From Streptomyces pseudovenezuelae (GTDB taxonomy: Bacteria > Actinomycetota > Actinomycetes > Streptomycetales > Streptomycetaceae), in NCBI RefSeq assembly GCF_001513955.1, contig NZ_KQ948145.1, positions 214,212 to 278,211 of the forward strand: a stretch of DNA of 64,000 nucleotides. The letters are read 5' to 3'. Each line of letters opens with the position of its first letter. Position 1 is the stretch's first letter. Of the stretch, positions 26,207 through 34,113 are shown piece by piece. The translations under genes and the position numbers were made by a program. The notes under the pieces were generated by a model, which saw only the letters and a list, made by a program, of their open reading frames with translations, was not told the DNA's origin and did not search any database.

Positions 26207-27454
26207 ATGCAAGCAGTGGTTCCGCTCGAACCGACCATGGTTCCGCAGATGAAGCCCGCGCTGCGGCGCGGCTGGCGCGATCTGAACACCGTGCAGTTCG
26301 GGATGACCCCGGCGCACGCGCTCACGCTGGGCCCGATCGACACCGCCACGGGCAGTTTCCTCGACCTGCTCAACGGCACGCGCGGTCTCGCGCTGCTGCG
26401 GGAGGAGGGGCGCCGTTCGGATCTGCCCGACGGGCATGTCGACACGCTGGTGGGACGGCTGGCCCGGGCCGGGCTCGTCGACGACGCGCGGGGCGGCGGG
26501 CCGGCCGCGGACGCGCTGCGGGAGAAGAAGGAGATCCTGGACCGGCTGGCACCCGACCTGGCGTCCCTGTCTCTGACCACGTCGGAGCCGGGTGACGCGA
26601 TGAGACTCCTGGCCGCCCGCCGCTCACTGCGGGTGCAGGTCAGAGGGGCAGGCCGGGTGGGCGTGACGCTGGCCGCACTGCTCTCGGGAGCCGGTGTCGG
26701 AGAGGTCGACGTGCGGGACGGCGGCCGGGTCGAGCCGGGGGACGTCGCCCCGGGCGGGCTCCCCGCCGCCTCGGTCGGCGACCTCAGGAGCACCGCCGCA
26801 CGCCGGGCGGTGTCCGCGGCGGCTCCGGGCCGCCCGCCGCGCCATGGCTCCCGGGCCTCGGTCACGGCGGACGGCACCGGGTTCTCCCTGGTCGTCCTCG
26901 CGCCGCGGGACGACGTGGACGTCCACGCGCCCGCCCCGGCCACCGGCGAACCCCTCGTCCGCTCCGGCACACCTCATCTGTACGCCGGTGTCGTCGAGGC
27001 GACGGGAGTGGTCGGCCCCCTTGTCCTGCCGGGCGAGACGGGCTGTGCCGGCTGTCTGCACGAGACCCGGACCGACCGCGACCAGGCCTGGCCCCGGCTG
27101 GTGGCCCAGTGGCGTTCGGGCGGCAGACGGCTTCCGGCGCGCCCCTGTGATCTGGCGCTGGCCACGACGGTCGCCGGCCTCGCGGCCGCGCACGCGCTCG
27201 CCTTCCTGGACGGCCGGGTCCCGTCGAGTGCGGGCGCCCGTTGGGAGGTCTCGCTGCCCGGTATGACCTGGCACGCGCGGCCGGTCTGGCCGCATTCCGC
27301 ATGCCCGTGCGGGGCCGCGGAGAAAGGTAAGGGAGAACACACCTCCAAGGAGGAGGCTGCGCACGAGACAATGGCAGAGCAACGGTCGTCGGAGGAGTTG
27401 TGCCGTAAGGCAACCGCGCCACGGCCTGCTGGGACCTGGAGGGCGCATGTCTGA
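26207..27454 (+). CDS. ThiF-like E1 adenylyltransferase with PqqD/RRE-like N-terminus
   Basis: A 415-residue protein. Residues about 35-95 (GSFLDLLNGTRGLALLREEG... VDTLVGRLARAGLVDD) have the pattern of a PqqD-like winged helix, the recognition element of RiPP enzymes. Residues about 145-360 are an E1/ThiF Rossmann domain with GAGRVGVTLAALLSGAGVGE and VRDGGRVEPGDV. A zinc-type set follows: CAGC at about residue 280 and CPCG near 365. The gene overlaps the ABC1 gene by eight bases. It is known in Streptomyces genomes only as a ThiF family protein. No precursor peptide is visible next to it. Confidence 0.8.
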   Translation: MQAVVPLEPTMVPQMKPALRRGWRDLNTVQFGMTPAHALTLGPIDTATGSFLDLLNGTRGLALLREEGRRSDLPDGHVDTLVGRLARAGLVDDARGGGPAADALREKKEILDRLAPDLASLSLTTSEPGDAMRLLAARRSLRVQVRGAGRVGVTLAALLSGAGVGEVDVRDGGRVEPGDVAPGGLPAASVGDLRSTAARRAVSAAAPGRPPRHGSRASVTADGTGFSLVVLAPRDDVDVHAPAPATGEPLVRSGTPHLYAGVVEATGVVGPLVLPGETGCAGCLHETRTDRDQAWPRLVAQWRSGGRRLPARPCDLALATTVAGLAAAHALAFLDGRVPSSAGARWEVSLPGMTWHARPVWPHSACPCGAAEKGKGEHTSKEEAAHETMAEQRSSEELCRKATAPRPAGTWRAHV

Positions 27455-28814
27455 TCTTCCCCGGAAGGCGGTCACCCGGACCGCCAAACTCGCCGCGCTC
27501 CCGCTCGGCTTCGCCGGGCGGGCCACCTGGGGACTCGGCAAGCGGATCGTGGGCGAGTCCGCGGAGATCGTCGGCCGCGAGCTGCAACAGCGCACCGCCG
27601 ATCAGTTGTTCAAGGTGCTCGGGGAGCTCAAGGGCGGGGCCATGAAGTTCGGCCAGGCCCTGTCCGTCTTCGAGTCGGCCCTCCCCGAGGAGGTGGCGGG
27701 GCCCTACCGCGCGGCCCTCACGAAGCTCCAGGAGGCCGCGCCTCCGATGCCGACCCGCACCGTGCACACCGTGCTCAAGGAGCGGCTCGGCGAGGACTGG
27801 CAGGAGTTGTTCGCCGAGTTCGACGACAAGCCCTCCGCGGCGGCGTCGATCGGCCAGGTGCACCGGGCCGTATGGCATGACGGGCGCGAGGTGGCGGTCA
27901 AGGTCCAGTATCCGGGGGCCGGCGAGGCACTGCTGTCCGACCTGAACCAACTGGGCCGCTTCGCCCGCCTGTTGGGGCCTCTGGTGCCGGGCATCGACAT
28001 CAAGCCCCTGATCGCCGAGTTGCGCGACCGCGTCTCCGAGGAGCTCGACTACGCGCTGGAGGCACAGGCCCAGCAGGTCCATGCGGAGGAGTTCGCGGAC
28101 GATCCGGACGTCGTGGTGCCGGCCGTGGTCCACCAGAGCGACCAGGTCCTGATCACGGAGTGGATCGAGGGCGTCCCCCTGTCGGAGGTGATCTCGGACG
28201 GCACCCAGGAGCAGCGCGACCGTGCCGGGCAGCTCCTGGCCCGGTTCCTCTTCTCCGGCCCCGCGCGCACCGGCCTGCTGCACGCCGACCCGCACCCGGG
28301 CAACTTCCGGCTCCTGCCCGGCGGTCCGGACGGCGAGGAGGACTGGCGCCTGGGCGTCCTGGACTTCGGCACGGTCGACCGGCTCACCGGCGGTCTGCCG
28401 GACACCATCGGCACCTGCCTGCGCATGACGCTGGACGGTGAGGCGGAGGCCGTCTACGAACTGCTCTGCGCGGAGGGCTTCGTCAAGGAGTCCATAGAGC
28501 TGGACCCGGACGCCGTCCTCGACTACCTCCTGCCGATCATCGAACCGGCCGAGGTCGACGAGTTCACCTTCAGCCGGGGCTGGATGCGCAGCCAGGCCGC
28601 CCGGATCGCCGACCCCCGCTCCCCCGCCCACCAGCTGGGCAAGCAGCTCAACCTGCCTCCGGCGTACCTCCTGATACACCGGGTCACCCTCAGCACCATC
28701 GGCGTCCTGTGCCAGCTGGGCGCGACGGTGCGACTGCGCGAGGAGCTGGAGGAGTGGCTTCCGGGCTTCGTGCCGGAGGAGGACGACGAGCAGGAGGAGG
28801 CCGCGGAGGCCTGA
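27447..28814 (+). CDS. ABC1/UbiB (AarF) atypical kinase-like protein
   Basis: A 455-residue ABC1-family protein, syntenic with Rv3197. The family KxGQ motif is present as KFGQALS (about residue 66) and the Ala-rich nucleotide loop as AAASIGQVHRA. Lys in VAVKVQYPG, Glu in the EELDY region, HADPHPGNF and LDFGTVD follow in order. UbiB proteins bind ATP and act on lipid-soluble quinone or isoprenoid pathways. There is no C-terminal transmembrane helix; the tail is acidic. Translation is coupled to the E1-like gene. In mycobacteria the neighbouring WhiB7 controls this homologue, which suggests a role in drug stress. Confidence 0.88.
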   Translation: MSDLPRKAVTRTAKLAALPLGFAGRATWGLGKRIVGESAEIVGRELQQRTADQLFKVLGELKGGAMKFGQALSVFESALPEEVAGPYRAALTKLQEAAPPMPTRTVHTVLKERLGEDWQELFAEFDDKPSAAASIGQVHRAVWHDGREVAVKVQYPGAGEALLSDLNQLGRFARLLGPLVPGIDIKPLIAELRDRVSEELDYALEAQAQQVHAEEFADDPDVVVPAVVHQSDQVLITEWIEGVPLSEVISDGTQEQRDRAGQLLARFLFSGPARTGLLHADPHPGNFRLLPGGPDGEEDWRLGVLDFGTVDRLTGGLPDTIGTCLRMTLDGEAEAVYELLCAEGFVKESIELDPDAVLDYLLPIIEPAEVDEFTFSRGWMRSQAARIADPRSPAHQLGKQLNLPPAYLLIHRVTLSTIGVLCQLGATVRLREELEEWLPGFVPEEDDEQEEAAEA

Positions 28815-28824
28815 GGCGGGCGGC

Positions 28825-29025
28825 CTACCACCAGGCCGAGTCGAGCCGCCCCTCGATGGACCTCAGGTTCTCCCGGGAGCAGGTGTCGCAGAAGTACTGG
28901 CGGACGCCGTTCTCCAGGGAACAGGTCCAGGTGGGCGGTGCACCCTCGGCCCGCGTGCCGCAGCGGGCGCACACGAGGGGCTCCGCCGCCTCGCCGGCGC
29001 CTTCGTCTCCGGGAAGACTCGTCAC
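28825..29025 (-). CDS. small zinc-ribbon protein
   Basis: A 66-residue conserved Streptomyces protein. Two CxxC pairs (CARC and CDTC, about 30 residues apart) form a zinc ribbon, with an extra Cys in WTCSLENGVRQYF between. It has an acidic N-terminus. GTG at 29025 is chosen because the upstream in-frame part overlaps the terminator. It converges on the ABC1 gene with 10 bases between stops. The function is unknown. Confidence 0.75.
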   Translation of the reverse strand: MTSLPGDEGAGEAAEPLVCARCGTRAEGAPPTWTCSLENGVRQYFCDTCSRENLRSIEGRLDSAWW

Positions 29026-29071
29026 CCGCCGACCATAACGCCGGATCCGTTGGTTCGGCGCGCACAACGCA

Positions 29072-29111
29072 CCGTGGGGGCCGGTCCGTTCGGACGGACC
29101 GGCCCCCACGG
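29072..29111. terminator. strong terminator of the wblC operon
   Basis: A perfect 18-bp stem pairs 29072-29089 with 29094-29111 around the stable loop TCGG. It lies downstream of the wblC-linked ORF on the minus strand. Confidence 0.88.
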
Positions 29112-29128
29112 GGAACTACCGGGTCGGG

Positions 29129-29452
29129 TTACTGCATGACGGCCATGGCCAGCGCGCGGCGAGCACGCATGGAGGCGCGCTCGGCCCGGCGCTGCATCCG
29201 GCGGGCGGTCGCCAGGTGGATCGCCTGACGTTCCTGCTCGGCCTCCTGCAGCCGGTCGCGCATATGCGCGCGAGCCAGGGCTTCTGGGATGAGTTGCATC
29301 TCACGGGTCCTGTTCTGACGCGAGTCGTTCGCGTCGGTGGTGGTGAAGTCTGGGATCGCGGAGCCGGCGGGCTCGCTGGTGGACGGCTTCATCGGGGCCT
29401 GCTTCGTGGGGTCGTTCGTGAGGGGGCGGTCGATCGTTCCTGCGATGTTCAT
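29129..29452 (-). CDS. small basic protein translationally coupled to wblC
   Basis: A 107-residue ORF whose ATG overlaps the wblC stop (ATGA). The N-terminal half is Thr/Pro/Asp-rich and poorly ordered. Residues 52-107 form a charged helix rich in Arg and Ala (QEAEQERQAIHLATARRMQR). The second half alone, from ATG at 29299, could also be the real protein. GC-rich third positions support coding. It has no recognised domain. It would be induced together with WblC. Confidence 0.6.
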   Translation of the reverse strand: MNIAGTIDRPLTNDPTKQAPMKPSTSEPAGSAIPDFTTTDANDSRQNRTREMQLIPEALARAHMRDRLQEAEQERQAIHLATARRMQRRAERASMRARRALAMAVMQ

Positions 29453-29817
29453 GCTGTGACCGGGTTCTTGCGCGGGCGACCACGCGGCCGCTTCCGGGCG
29501 ACGACGACACCCTGGACGAACAGCTCTCCACCCCAGACGCCCCAGGGCTCGCGCCGCTCCTTGGCGCCGGCGAGGCAGGCCTCCATCAGCGGGCAGGTGC
29601 GGCAGAGGGACTTGGCGTACTCGACGTCGGCCGGCGACTCGGCGAAGAAGACCTCCGGGTCGTAGGAACGGCAGGGGACGGGTACGCCGAGGTTCTCGAT
29701 GGCGTCGTCGAGCGCGGTGAGCGCGGTGAGCGGGATCAAGGTGGAGTCCTCCGTGAGGCCGGGCGGGGGGATCGTTTCGGAAGGCGGTACGGACGGGGCG
29801 TGCGCTTCGAGTTGCAC
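29449..29817 (-). CDS. wblC: WhiB7-type transcription factor
   Basis: A 122-residue WhiB-like protein that controls intrinsic antibiotic resistance and translation-stress genes. Four Cys for a [4Fe-4S] cluster are seen in VPCRSYDP and CRTCPLMEAC. The turn GVWGGE binds the sigma factor, and the C-terminal RPRGRPRK is the AT-hook that marks WhiB7/WblC. GTG at 29817 is chosen from the family N-terminus and a GAGGAAG site. A long leader with an ORF and attenuator precedes it. It sits next to uvrD2, as in mycobacteria. Confidence 0.96.
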   Translation of the reverse strand: MQLEAHAPSVPPSETIPPPGLTEDSTLIPLTALTALDDAIENLGVPVPCRSYDPEVFFAESPADVEYAKSLCRTCPLMEACLAGAKERREPWGVWGGELFVQGVVVARKRPRGRPRKNPVTA

Positions 29818-29913
29818 GGTTCGTCTTCCTCGTCTGTTCGGTCCGGCCCTGTGGGACCGGTAGTCGCTTGGTACCGGGTTCTTTTCTTGTCCCGAGACCC
29901 CTTCGCTCCGCTC

Positions 29914-29927
29914 TCCCCGTTCGGGGA
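29914..29927 (-). promoter_or_regulatory. second hairpin after the wblC attenuator
   Basis: TCCCCG and CGGGGA form a tight stem immediately downstream of the attenuator T-run, before the wblC coding start. It may help the attenuator fold or shield the following mRNA. Confidence 0.4.
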
Positions 29928-29969
29928 AAACAGAAGGGCCGCGGATCCCGGATGGGGTTCCGCGGCCCT
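29927..29969 (-). terminator. intrinsic attenuator in the wblC leader
   Basis: On the minus strand AGGGCCGCGGA and TCCGCGGCCCT (arms 29959-29969 and 29935-29945) form an 11-bp stem with a 13-nt loop, followed by TCTGTTTTCC. It lies between the leader ORF and wblC, 110 bases before the wblC start codon, so it should stop transcription unless translation of the leader ORF alters folding. Confidence 0.85.
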
Positions 29970-29979
29970 GAAGGCGCCG

Positions 29980-29998
29980 GCCTGATCGAAGATCAGGC
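29980..29998 (-). promoter_or_regulatory. hairpin overlapping the leader-ORF stop codon
   Basis: GCCTGATC and GATCAGGC form an 8-bp stem around GAA/TTC. The stop codon of the leader ORF (29993-29995) is inside it, so a ribosome paused near the end of the ORF would melt it. It is a natural pause or anti-terminator element. Confidence 0.65.
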
Positions 29999-30316
29999 TG
30001 GATCACTCCAGGGTTCTGGCCCACGGAAGGCCCACATCAGGTGGTGCTGCGTCGTCTGCTTCCGGAATCCGGCACCGGCCGCCGCAAAGGCATAGGCATG
30101 CGCCTGCGCCACTACTGCTTCCAGTGCCTTGGTCGGTCGCTCATTGCGCTCACGGACGGGAAGGACCGCGAGAGACACGGAGGACGCCGGACGCACGGCA
30201 CGGATGCCGGACAGACCGGTGCCCAGGTTCGAAACGCCGAGCATGCACGTGGAGACGACCGAGCGATCGGTCATTTTGGCGGTGCTGATGGCCGTGTTGC
30301 TGTTGATGCTGATCAC
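29993..30316 (-). CDS. wblC leader ORF (uORF), 107 codons
   Basis: An ORF with GTG start and a perfect AGGAGG eight bases before it. The first third has clean G/C third positions (ISINSNTAISTA), so it is translated. The C-terminus is Trp/Pro-rich (MWAFRGPEPWSDPA) and ends within a hairpin just before the attenuator. WhiB7/WblC genes are known to have leader uORFs that control attenuation when translation is inhibited. An internal ATG at 30037 would give a 14-codon version, but it lacks a ribosome binding site. No domain is recognised; the regulatory act of translation may be its purpose. Confidence 0.75.
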   Translation of the reverse strand: MISINSNTAISTAKMTDRSVVSTCMLGVSNLGTGLSGIRAVRPASSVSLAVLPVRERNERPTKALEAVVAQAHAYAFAAAGAGFRKQTTQHHLMWAFRGPEPWSDPA

Positions 30317-30432
30317 TTCAATCGCCTCCTCTCGGCGTCTCTGGGGACGGCGGCGCGAGCCACTGTCCGACGGATATGCAAGTAGAACACGGAATCGGGG
30401 CCTCCGAGAAGGCCTCCGTCCCCGTGGCTAAG

Positions 30433-30471
30433 AACCTATGGGGATTGCTGGGGCATGCGCAAACTATTTTT
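30433..30471 (-). promoter_or_regulatory. wblC promoter with AT-rich WhiB7-type element
   Basis: On the minus strand -35 TTGCGC (30457-30462) and -10 TAGGTT (30433-30438) are 18 bp apart. AAAAATAG sits directly upstream of the -35, the place where WhiB7/WblC binds by its AT-hook. This fits autoregulation. Transcription would start near 30425, about 110 bp before the leader ORF. Confidence 0.75.
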
Positions 30472-30485
30472 CCGACGAGTTGGAA

Positions 30486-32681
30486 TCAGTCCCCGTCCTC
30501 CCCTTCCGTAACCTCCTGGCCTGCGCAGATCGTCAGCACATCGGCTCCGTAGCGATGGAGCTTGCGCAGGCCGACGCCGGGGATCCGCGCCAGCTCGTGC
30601 TCGTCGTCGGGCACGGCCTCGGCGATCGCCATCAGCGTCTTGTCCGTGAAGACGCAGAAGGCGGGCTGTCCGCTGCGCTGCGCCTGTACGGCACGCCAGT
30701 CGCGCAGCCGCTCGTAGAGCCCCTCGTCCATGTCGGAGGGACAGTCCTCGCATCGCATCAGCTTCAGCTCGCCCGCGTCGGTGAGCGTGCGCCCGCACAC
30801 CCGGCAGCGCGCCGGGGTGCGCTGAGTGCGTCTCGGGGTGACACCGACGGGGCTGGTGAAGCCGCGCTCGACGCCTCCTGGACGGCCGCCGGCGGTTCGC
30901 GCGGCGGTGGCGGTGGAGCCGGGGCGCAGCCCGTCGAGGAAGCGGCTCGGGCGGCGGTTGGGGCGGCCCCCGGGTGAGCGGGAGAGCGACCAGGAGACAT
31001 GGAGGCGCTCGCGGGCGCGGGTGACACCGACATAGAGGAGCCTGCGCTCCTCCTCGATCTGCTCGTCGGTCTTCGCGTAGGTGATCGGCATCATGCCCTC
31101 GGCGACACCGACCAGGAACACGGCGTCCCACTCCAGGCCCTTGGCCGAGTGCAGGGAGGCGAGGGTGACGCCTTCGACGGTCGGGGCGTGCTGGGCACCG
31201 GCCCGCTCGTCGAGTTCGGCCACCAGGTCGTTCAAGGTGGCGTCGGACCGCGCGGCGGCGAAGTCCTGGGCGAGGTTCACCAGGGCGGCCAGCGACTCCC
31301 AGCGCTCCCTGACGGCCCCGGAGCCGGCCGGGGGCTCGGTGGTCCAGCCCTCGCCCGACAGCACGGCCCGCACCTGGGAGGGCAGGGTGACGGCGTCGTC
31401 CAGCCGTGAGTCGTTGCCGCCGAAGCGGGCCGCGCCCCGGAGGTTGACGATGGCCCTGCGCACCTCGGGCCGGTCGAAGAACCGCTCGGCGCCGCGCAGC
31501 TGGTAGGGCACTCCGGCGTCGGCGAGGGCCTGCTCGTAGGTCTCGGACTGGGAGTTGGTGCGGAAGAGGATGGCGATCTCGCTGGCCCGGACGCCCGCGT
31601 CCATGAGCTCCCGGATGCGGCGGGCGGCGCCCTCGGCCTCGGCCGGTTCGTCGGTGTACTCGGTGTAGACGGGGTCGGGGCCGGCCCGGCGCTGGGAGAT
31701 CAGTTCCAGCCGGTGGTCGGCGGCGCGACCGCGGGCCTGGGCGAGCAGGCCGTTGGCGAGATGGACGACCTGGGGGGTGGAGCGGTAGTCGCGGACCAGC
31801 TTGACGACGGTGGCTCCGGGGTGGCGGGTGCGGAAGTCGAGCAGGTGGTCGGGAGTTGCACCGGTGAACGAGTAGATCGTCTGGCTGGCGTCGCCCACGA
31901 CGCACAGGGTGTCGCGCCGCCCGAGCCACAGCTCCAGCAGCCGCTGCTGCAGGGGGCTGACGTCCTGGTACTCGTCGACGACGAAGTGCTGGTACTGGGA
32001 ACGGACCTGTTCGGCGATGTCGTGCCGGTCCTGGAGGATGGCGACGGTCAGCAGCAGGACGTCCTCGAAGTCGATGACGGCGCGGTCGCGCTTGAGGTCC
32101 TCGTAGGCGGCGTAGAGCTGGGCGATCTCGGCCGCGGCGCGTGGGGTCTCACGGCCGGCCTTCGCGGCTGCGAGGGCGTATTCGGAGGGCACGGTCTGGG
32201 TGACCTTGGACCACTCGATCTCGCCGGTGACGTCCCTCAGCTCGCCCCGGTCGAGGCGGATGCGGCAGGCGGCGGCCGCGTCGGCGACGAGCTGGATCTT
32301 GCGGTCGACGAGCCGGGGCATGGAGCCACCGACCGCTTTCGGCCAGAAGTACTGGAGCTGACGCAGGGCCGCCGAGTGGAACGTGCGCGCCTGGACACCC
32401 GAGGCGCCGAGCTGGCGCAGTCGTCCGCGCATCTCACCGGCGGCGCGGTTGGTGAAGGTGACGGCGAGCACGCTGGAGGGCTGGAGGATTCCGGCCCGCA
32501 CCCCGTAGGCGATGCGGTGGGTGATCGCCCGGGTCTTGCCGGTGCCGGCGCCCGCCAGCACGCAGACCGGCCCGTGCAGGGCGGTGGCCACCTCGCGCTG
32601 CTCGGGGTCGAGCCCTTCGAGCACCGCGTCGGCCGAGTCCGGTGTGCGCGGGAAGAGCGTGGAATGCGTTGCTGCTGTCAC
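30486..32681 (-). CDS. uvrD2: ATP-dependent DNA helicase UvrD2
   Basis: A 731-residue SF1A 3'-5' helicase. Walker A AGAGTGKTRA lies near residue 43. DEYQDVSPLQ (motif II), GDASQTIYSFTGA (III), VRDYRSTPQ (IV), LHSAKGLEWD (V) and VGVTRARERL (VI) follow in order. The C-terminus has a four-cysteine zinc site (CRVCGR...MRCEDC) and an HRDC domain (FTDKTLMAIAEAVP... IPGVGLRKL), the hallmark of actinobacterial UvrD2. GTG at 32681 is the likely start. It is divergent from mycoredoxin and lies upstream of the wblC promoter. Confidence 0.95.
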   Translation of the reverse strand: MTAATHSTLFPRTPDSADAVLEGLDPEQREVATALHGPVCVLAGAGTGKTRAITHRIAYGVRAGILQPSSVLAVTFTNRAAGEMRGRLRQLGASGVQARTFHSAALRQLQYFWPKAVGGSMPRLVDRKIQLVADAAAACRIRLDRGELRDVTGEIEWSKVTQTVPSEYALAAAKAGRETPRAAAEIAQLYAAYEDLKRDRAVIDFEDVLLLTVAILQDRHDIAEQVRSQYQHFVVDEYQDVSPLQQRLLELWLGRRDTLCVVGDASQTIYSFTGATPDHLLDFRTRHPGATVVKLVRDYRSTPQVVHLANGLLAQARGRAADHRLELISQRRAGPDPVYTEYTDEPAEAEGAARRIRELMDAGVRASEIAILFRTNSQSETYEQALADAGVPYQLRGAERFFDRPEVRRAIVNLRGAARFGGNDSRLDDAVTLPSQVRAVLSGEGWTTEPPAGSGAVRERWESLAALVNLAQDFAAARSDATLNDLVAELDERAGAQHAPTVEGVTLASLHSAKGLEWDAVFLVGVAEGMMPITYAKTDEQIEEERRLLYVGVTRARERLHVSWSLSRSPGGRPNRRPSRFLDGLRPGSTATAARTAGGRPGGVERGFTSPVGVTPRRTQRTPARCRVCGRTLTDAGELKLMRCEDCPSDMDEGLYERLRDWRAVQAQRSGQPAFCVFTDKTLMAIAEAVPDDEHELARIPGVGLRKLHRYGADVLTICAGQEVTEGEDGD

Positions 32682-32720
32682 ACGGCCATGCTGCCAGGTC
32701 GGGGGAGACGGGTGAGCCGG

Positions 32721-32729
32721 TTGTCCACA
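32721..32729 (+). promoter_or_regulatory. isolated DnaA-box match
   Basis: TTGTCCACA, the Streptomyces consensus DnaA box, in the uvrD2-mycoredoxin divergent region. It is a single copy; it may regulate rather than start replication. Confidence 0.4.
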
Positions 32730-32788
32730 GGCAGGTAGCCGCAGTCGTACTAATGCGGCAGGCGTCACCTGGCCGGGGACCCCGGGTC

Positions 32789-32815
32789 GGGAATGGCGCC
32801 CCGGTCGCATACGTT
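32789..32815 (+). promoter_or_regulatory. SigR-type promoter of mycoredoxin
   Basis: GGGAAT (32789-32794), an 18-bp spacer and GTT (32813-32815) match the SigR consensus GGAAT-N18-GTT exactly, about 45 bp before the mycoredoxin ATG. SigR is the thiol-oxidative-stress sigma factor of Streptomyces. Confidence 0.85.
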
Positions 32816-32864
32816 GCCTCTTCGGACGACCTCTTCCCCGAGCCACCGAAGGAGCGCGCGAGAC

Positions 32865-33107
32865 ATGCAGGGCACTGTGACGATGTACAGCACCACGTGG
32901 TGCGGTTATTGCCAGCGGCTGAAGAAGCAGCTGGAGCGCGAGGGCATCGCGTACACCGAGATCAACATCGAGCAGGACCCGGAGTCCGCGGCGTTCGTGG
33001 AGAAGGCGAACGGCGGGAACCAGACGGTCCCCACCGTGCTGTTCGCCGACGGTTCGACGCTCACGAACCCGTCGCTGGCGCAGGTGAAGCAGAAGGTCGG
33101 CGCGTAA
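32865..33107 (+). CDS. mrx1: mycoredoxin (glutaredoxin-like thiol-disulfide protein)
   Basis: An 80-residue glutaredoxin-fold protein with the active site CGYC near residue 13 (STTWCGYCQRLK), the cis-Pro QTVPTVLF and the GG/GN loop. It reduces mycothiol mixed disulfides, with electrons from mycothiol via Mtr. AAGGAG precedes the ATG at 32865. A consensus SigR promoter and the position match the mycobacterial Rv3198A. It ends in a perfect intrinsic terminator. Confidence 0.94.
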   Translation: MQGTVTMYSTTWCGYCQRLKKQLEREGIAYTEINIEQDPESAAFVEKANGGNQTVPTVLFADGSTLTNPSLAQVKQKVGA

Positions 33108-33122
33108 GCACCGCGGTCATGG

Positions 33123-33158
33123 AGGCGGTTCCTGAGGCAGCTCAGGAACCGCCTTTTT
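33123..33158 (+). terminator. intrinsic terminator after mycoredoxin
   Basis: AGGCGGTTCCTGAG and CTCAGGAACCGCCT form a perfect 14-bp stem with a GCAG loop, followed by TTTT. It is the clearest intrinsic terminator in the window. Confidence 0.95.
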
Positions 33159-33168
33159 GTGCGTGATG

Positions 33169-34113
33169 TCAGACGAAGCTCCTCGTCGGCAACGGCTTGC
33201 CGTACCAGAGCTCGATCAGACGGGCCGCGATCGAGATGCCGTACGGCGGGAGGACCTCGCCGGACTCGAAGGCGGCCTGAAGGTCGTCGCGGGAGAACCA
33301 GCGGGCTTCGTGGATCTCGTCGCCGTCGACGTTGATGTCGGTGGAGGTGGCGCGGGCCATGAAACCGAGCATGAGGCTGGAGGGGAACGGCCAGGGCTGG
33401 CTGGCGACGTACTCCACCGGGCCGACGGTGATGCCGGCCTCCTCGAAGACCTCGCGCCGCACCGACTGCTCGATGGACTCGCCCGGTTCGACGAAGCCGG
33501 CCAGCGTCGAGAAGCGGCCCTCCGGCCAGTGCACCTGGCGGCCGAGCAGGATGCGGTCCTCGTCGTCCGTGACGGCCATGATCACGGCCGGGTCGGTGCG
33601 CGGGTAGTGCTCGGCGCCGCAGGCGGGGCAGCGACGGATGTGGCCGGCCGCGGCGATGACGGTGCGCTCGCCGCAGCGGGAGCAGAAGCGGTGGGTGCGC
33701 TGCCAGTTCTCCAGTCCGACCGCGTGCACCATCAGGCCCGCCTCGCGCGCGGACAGCAGCAGGCCGGCCTCGCGCAGACCGGCGGGACGCGCCGACTGGT
33801 CGATACGGCCCGGCAGGGAGTCCTTCTGGAGGGCGAAGTAGCGGACGCCGTCCTCGTCGATGCCGAGGAAGTAGCGGTGTGCCTCGGTGAGCGGGGCCTC
33901 GAAGGACGGGGTCATGACGAGTTCGGTACGGCCGTCCGGTGTCTCGTCGATGAGGACCTGACCGCCGGAGACCACGAAGCAGCGGGTCGTGGGGTGGCTC
34001 CACGCCGCCGCGAGCCAGGCCTCGTCGAGCCGGTGGTGCGCGGCGCGGTCGATGCCGCTGGGTGCGGTGAGCGAGACGGGACGGTCGGCGGTGTGGTCGG
34101 TCCAGGTGGTCAC
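33169..34113 (-). CDS. nudC: NAD(H) diphosphatase (NADH pyrophosphatase)
   Basis: A 314-residue NudC. The zinc ribbon CSRCG...CPACG lies near the middle. The Nudix box GFVEPGESIEQSVRREVFEEAGI is canonical. SQPWPFPSSLM is the hallmark array of NADH pyrophosphatases. It hydrolyses NAD(H) and can remove 5'-NAD caps from RNA. GTG at 34113 has a GGGGGAG site; the frame begins at a TTG that would abut that site, so it is not used. Rv3199c is the syntenic counterpart. Confidence 0.95.
   Translation of the reverse strand: MTTWTDHTADRPVSLTAPSGIDRAAHHRLDEAWLAAAWSHPTTRCFVVSGGQVLIDETPDGRTELVMTPSFEAPLTEAHRYFLGIDEDGVRYFALQKDSLPGRIDQSARPAGLREAGLLLSAREAGLMVHAVGLENWQRTHRFCSRCGERTVIAAAGHIRRCPACGAEHYPRTDPAVIMAVTDDEDRILLGRQVHWPEGRFSTLAGFVEPGESIEQSVRREVFEEAGITVGPVEYVASQPWPFPSSLMLGFMARATSTDINVDGDEIHEARWFSRDDLQAAFESGEVLPPYGISIAARLIELWYGKPLPTRSFV

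Noticed and set aside
30035..30037. Short 14-codon wblC uORF starting at 30037
   Set aside because: In frame with the longer ORF and without its own ribosome binding site; the GTG at 30316 has a perfect site and coding bias. Kept only as an alternative.
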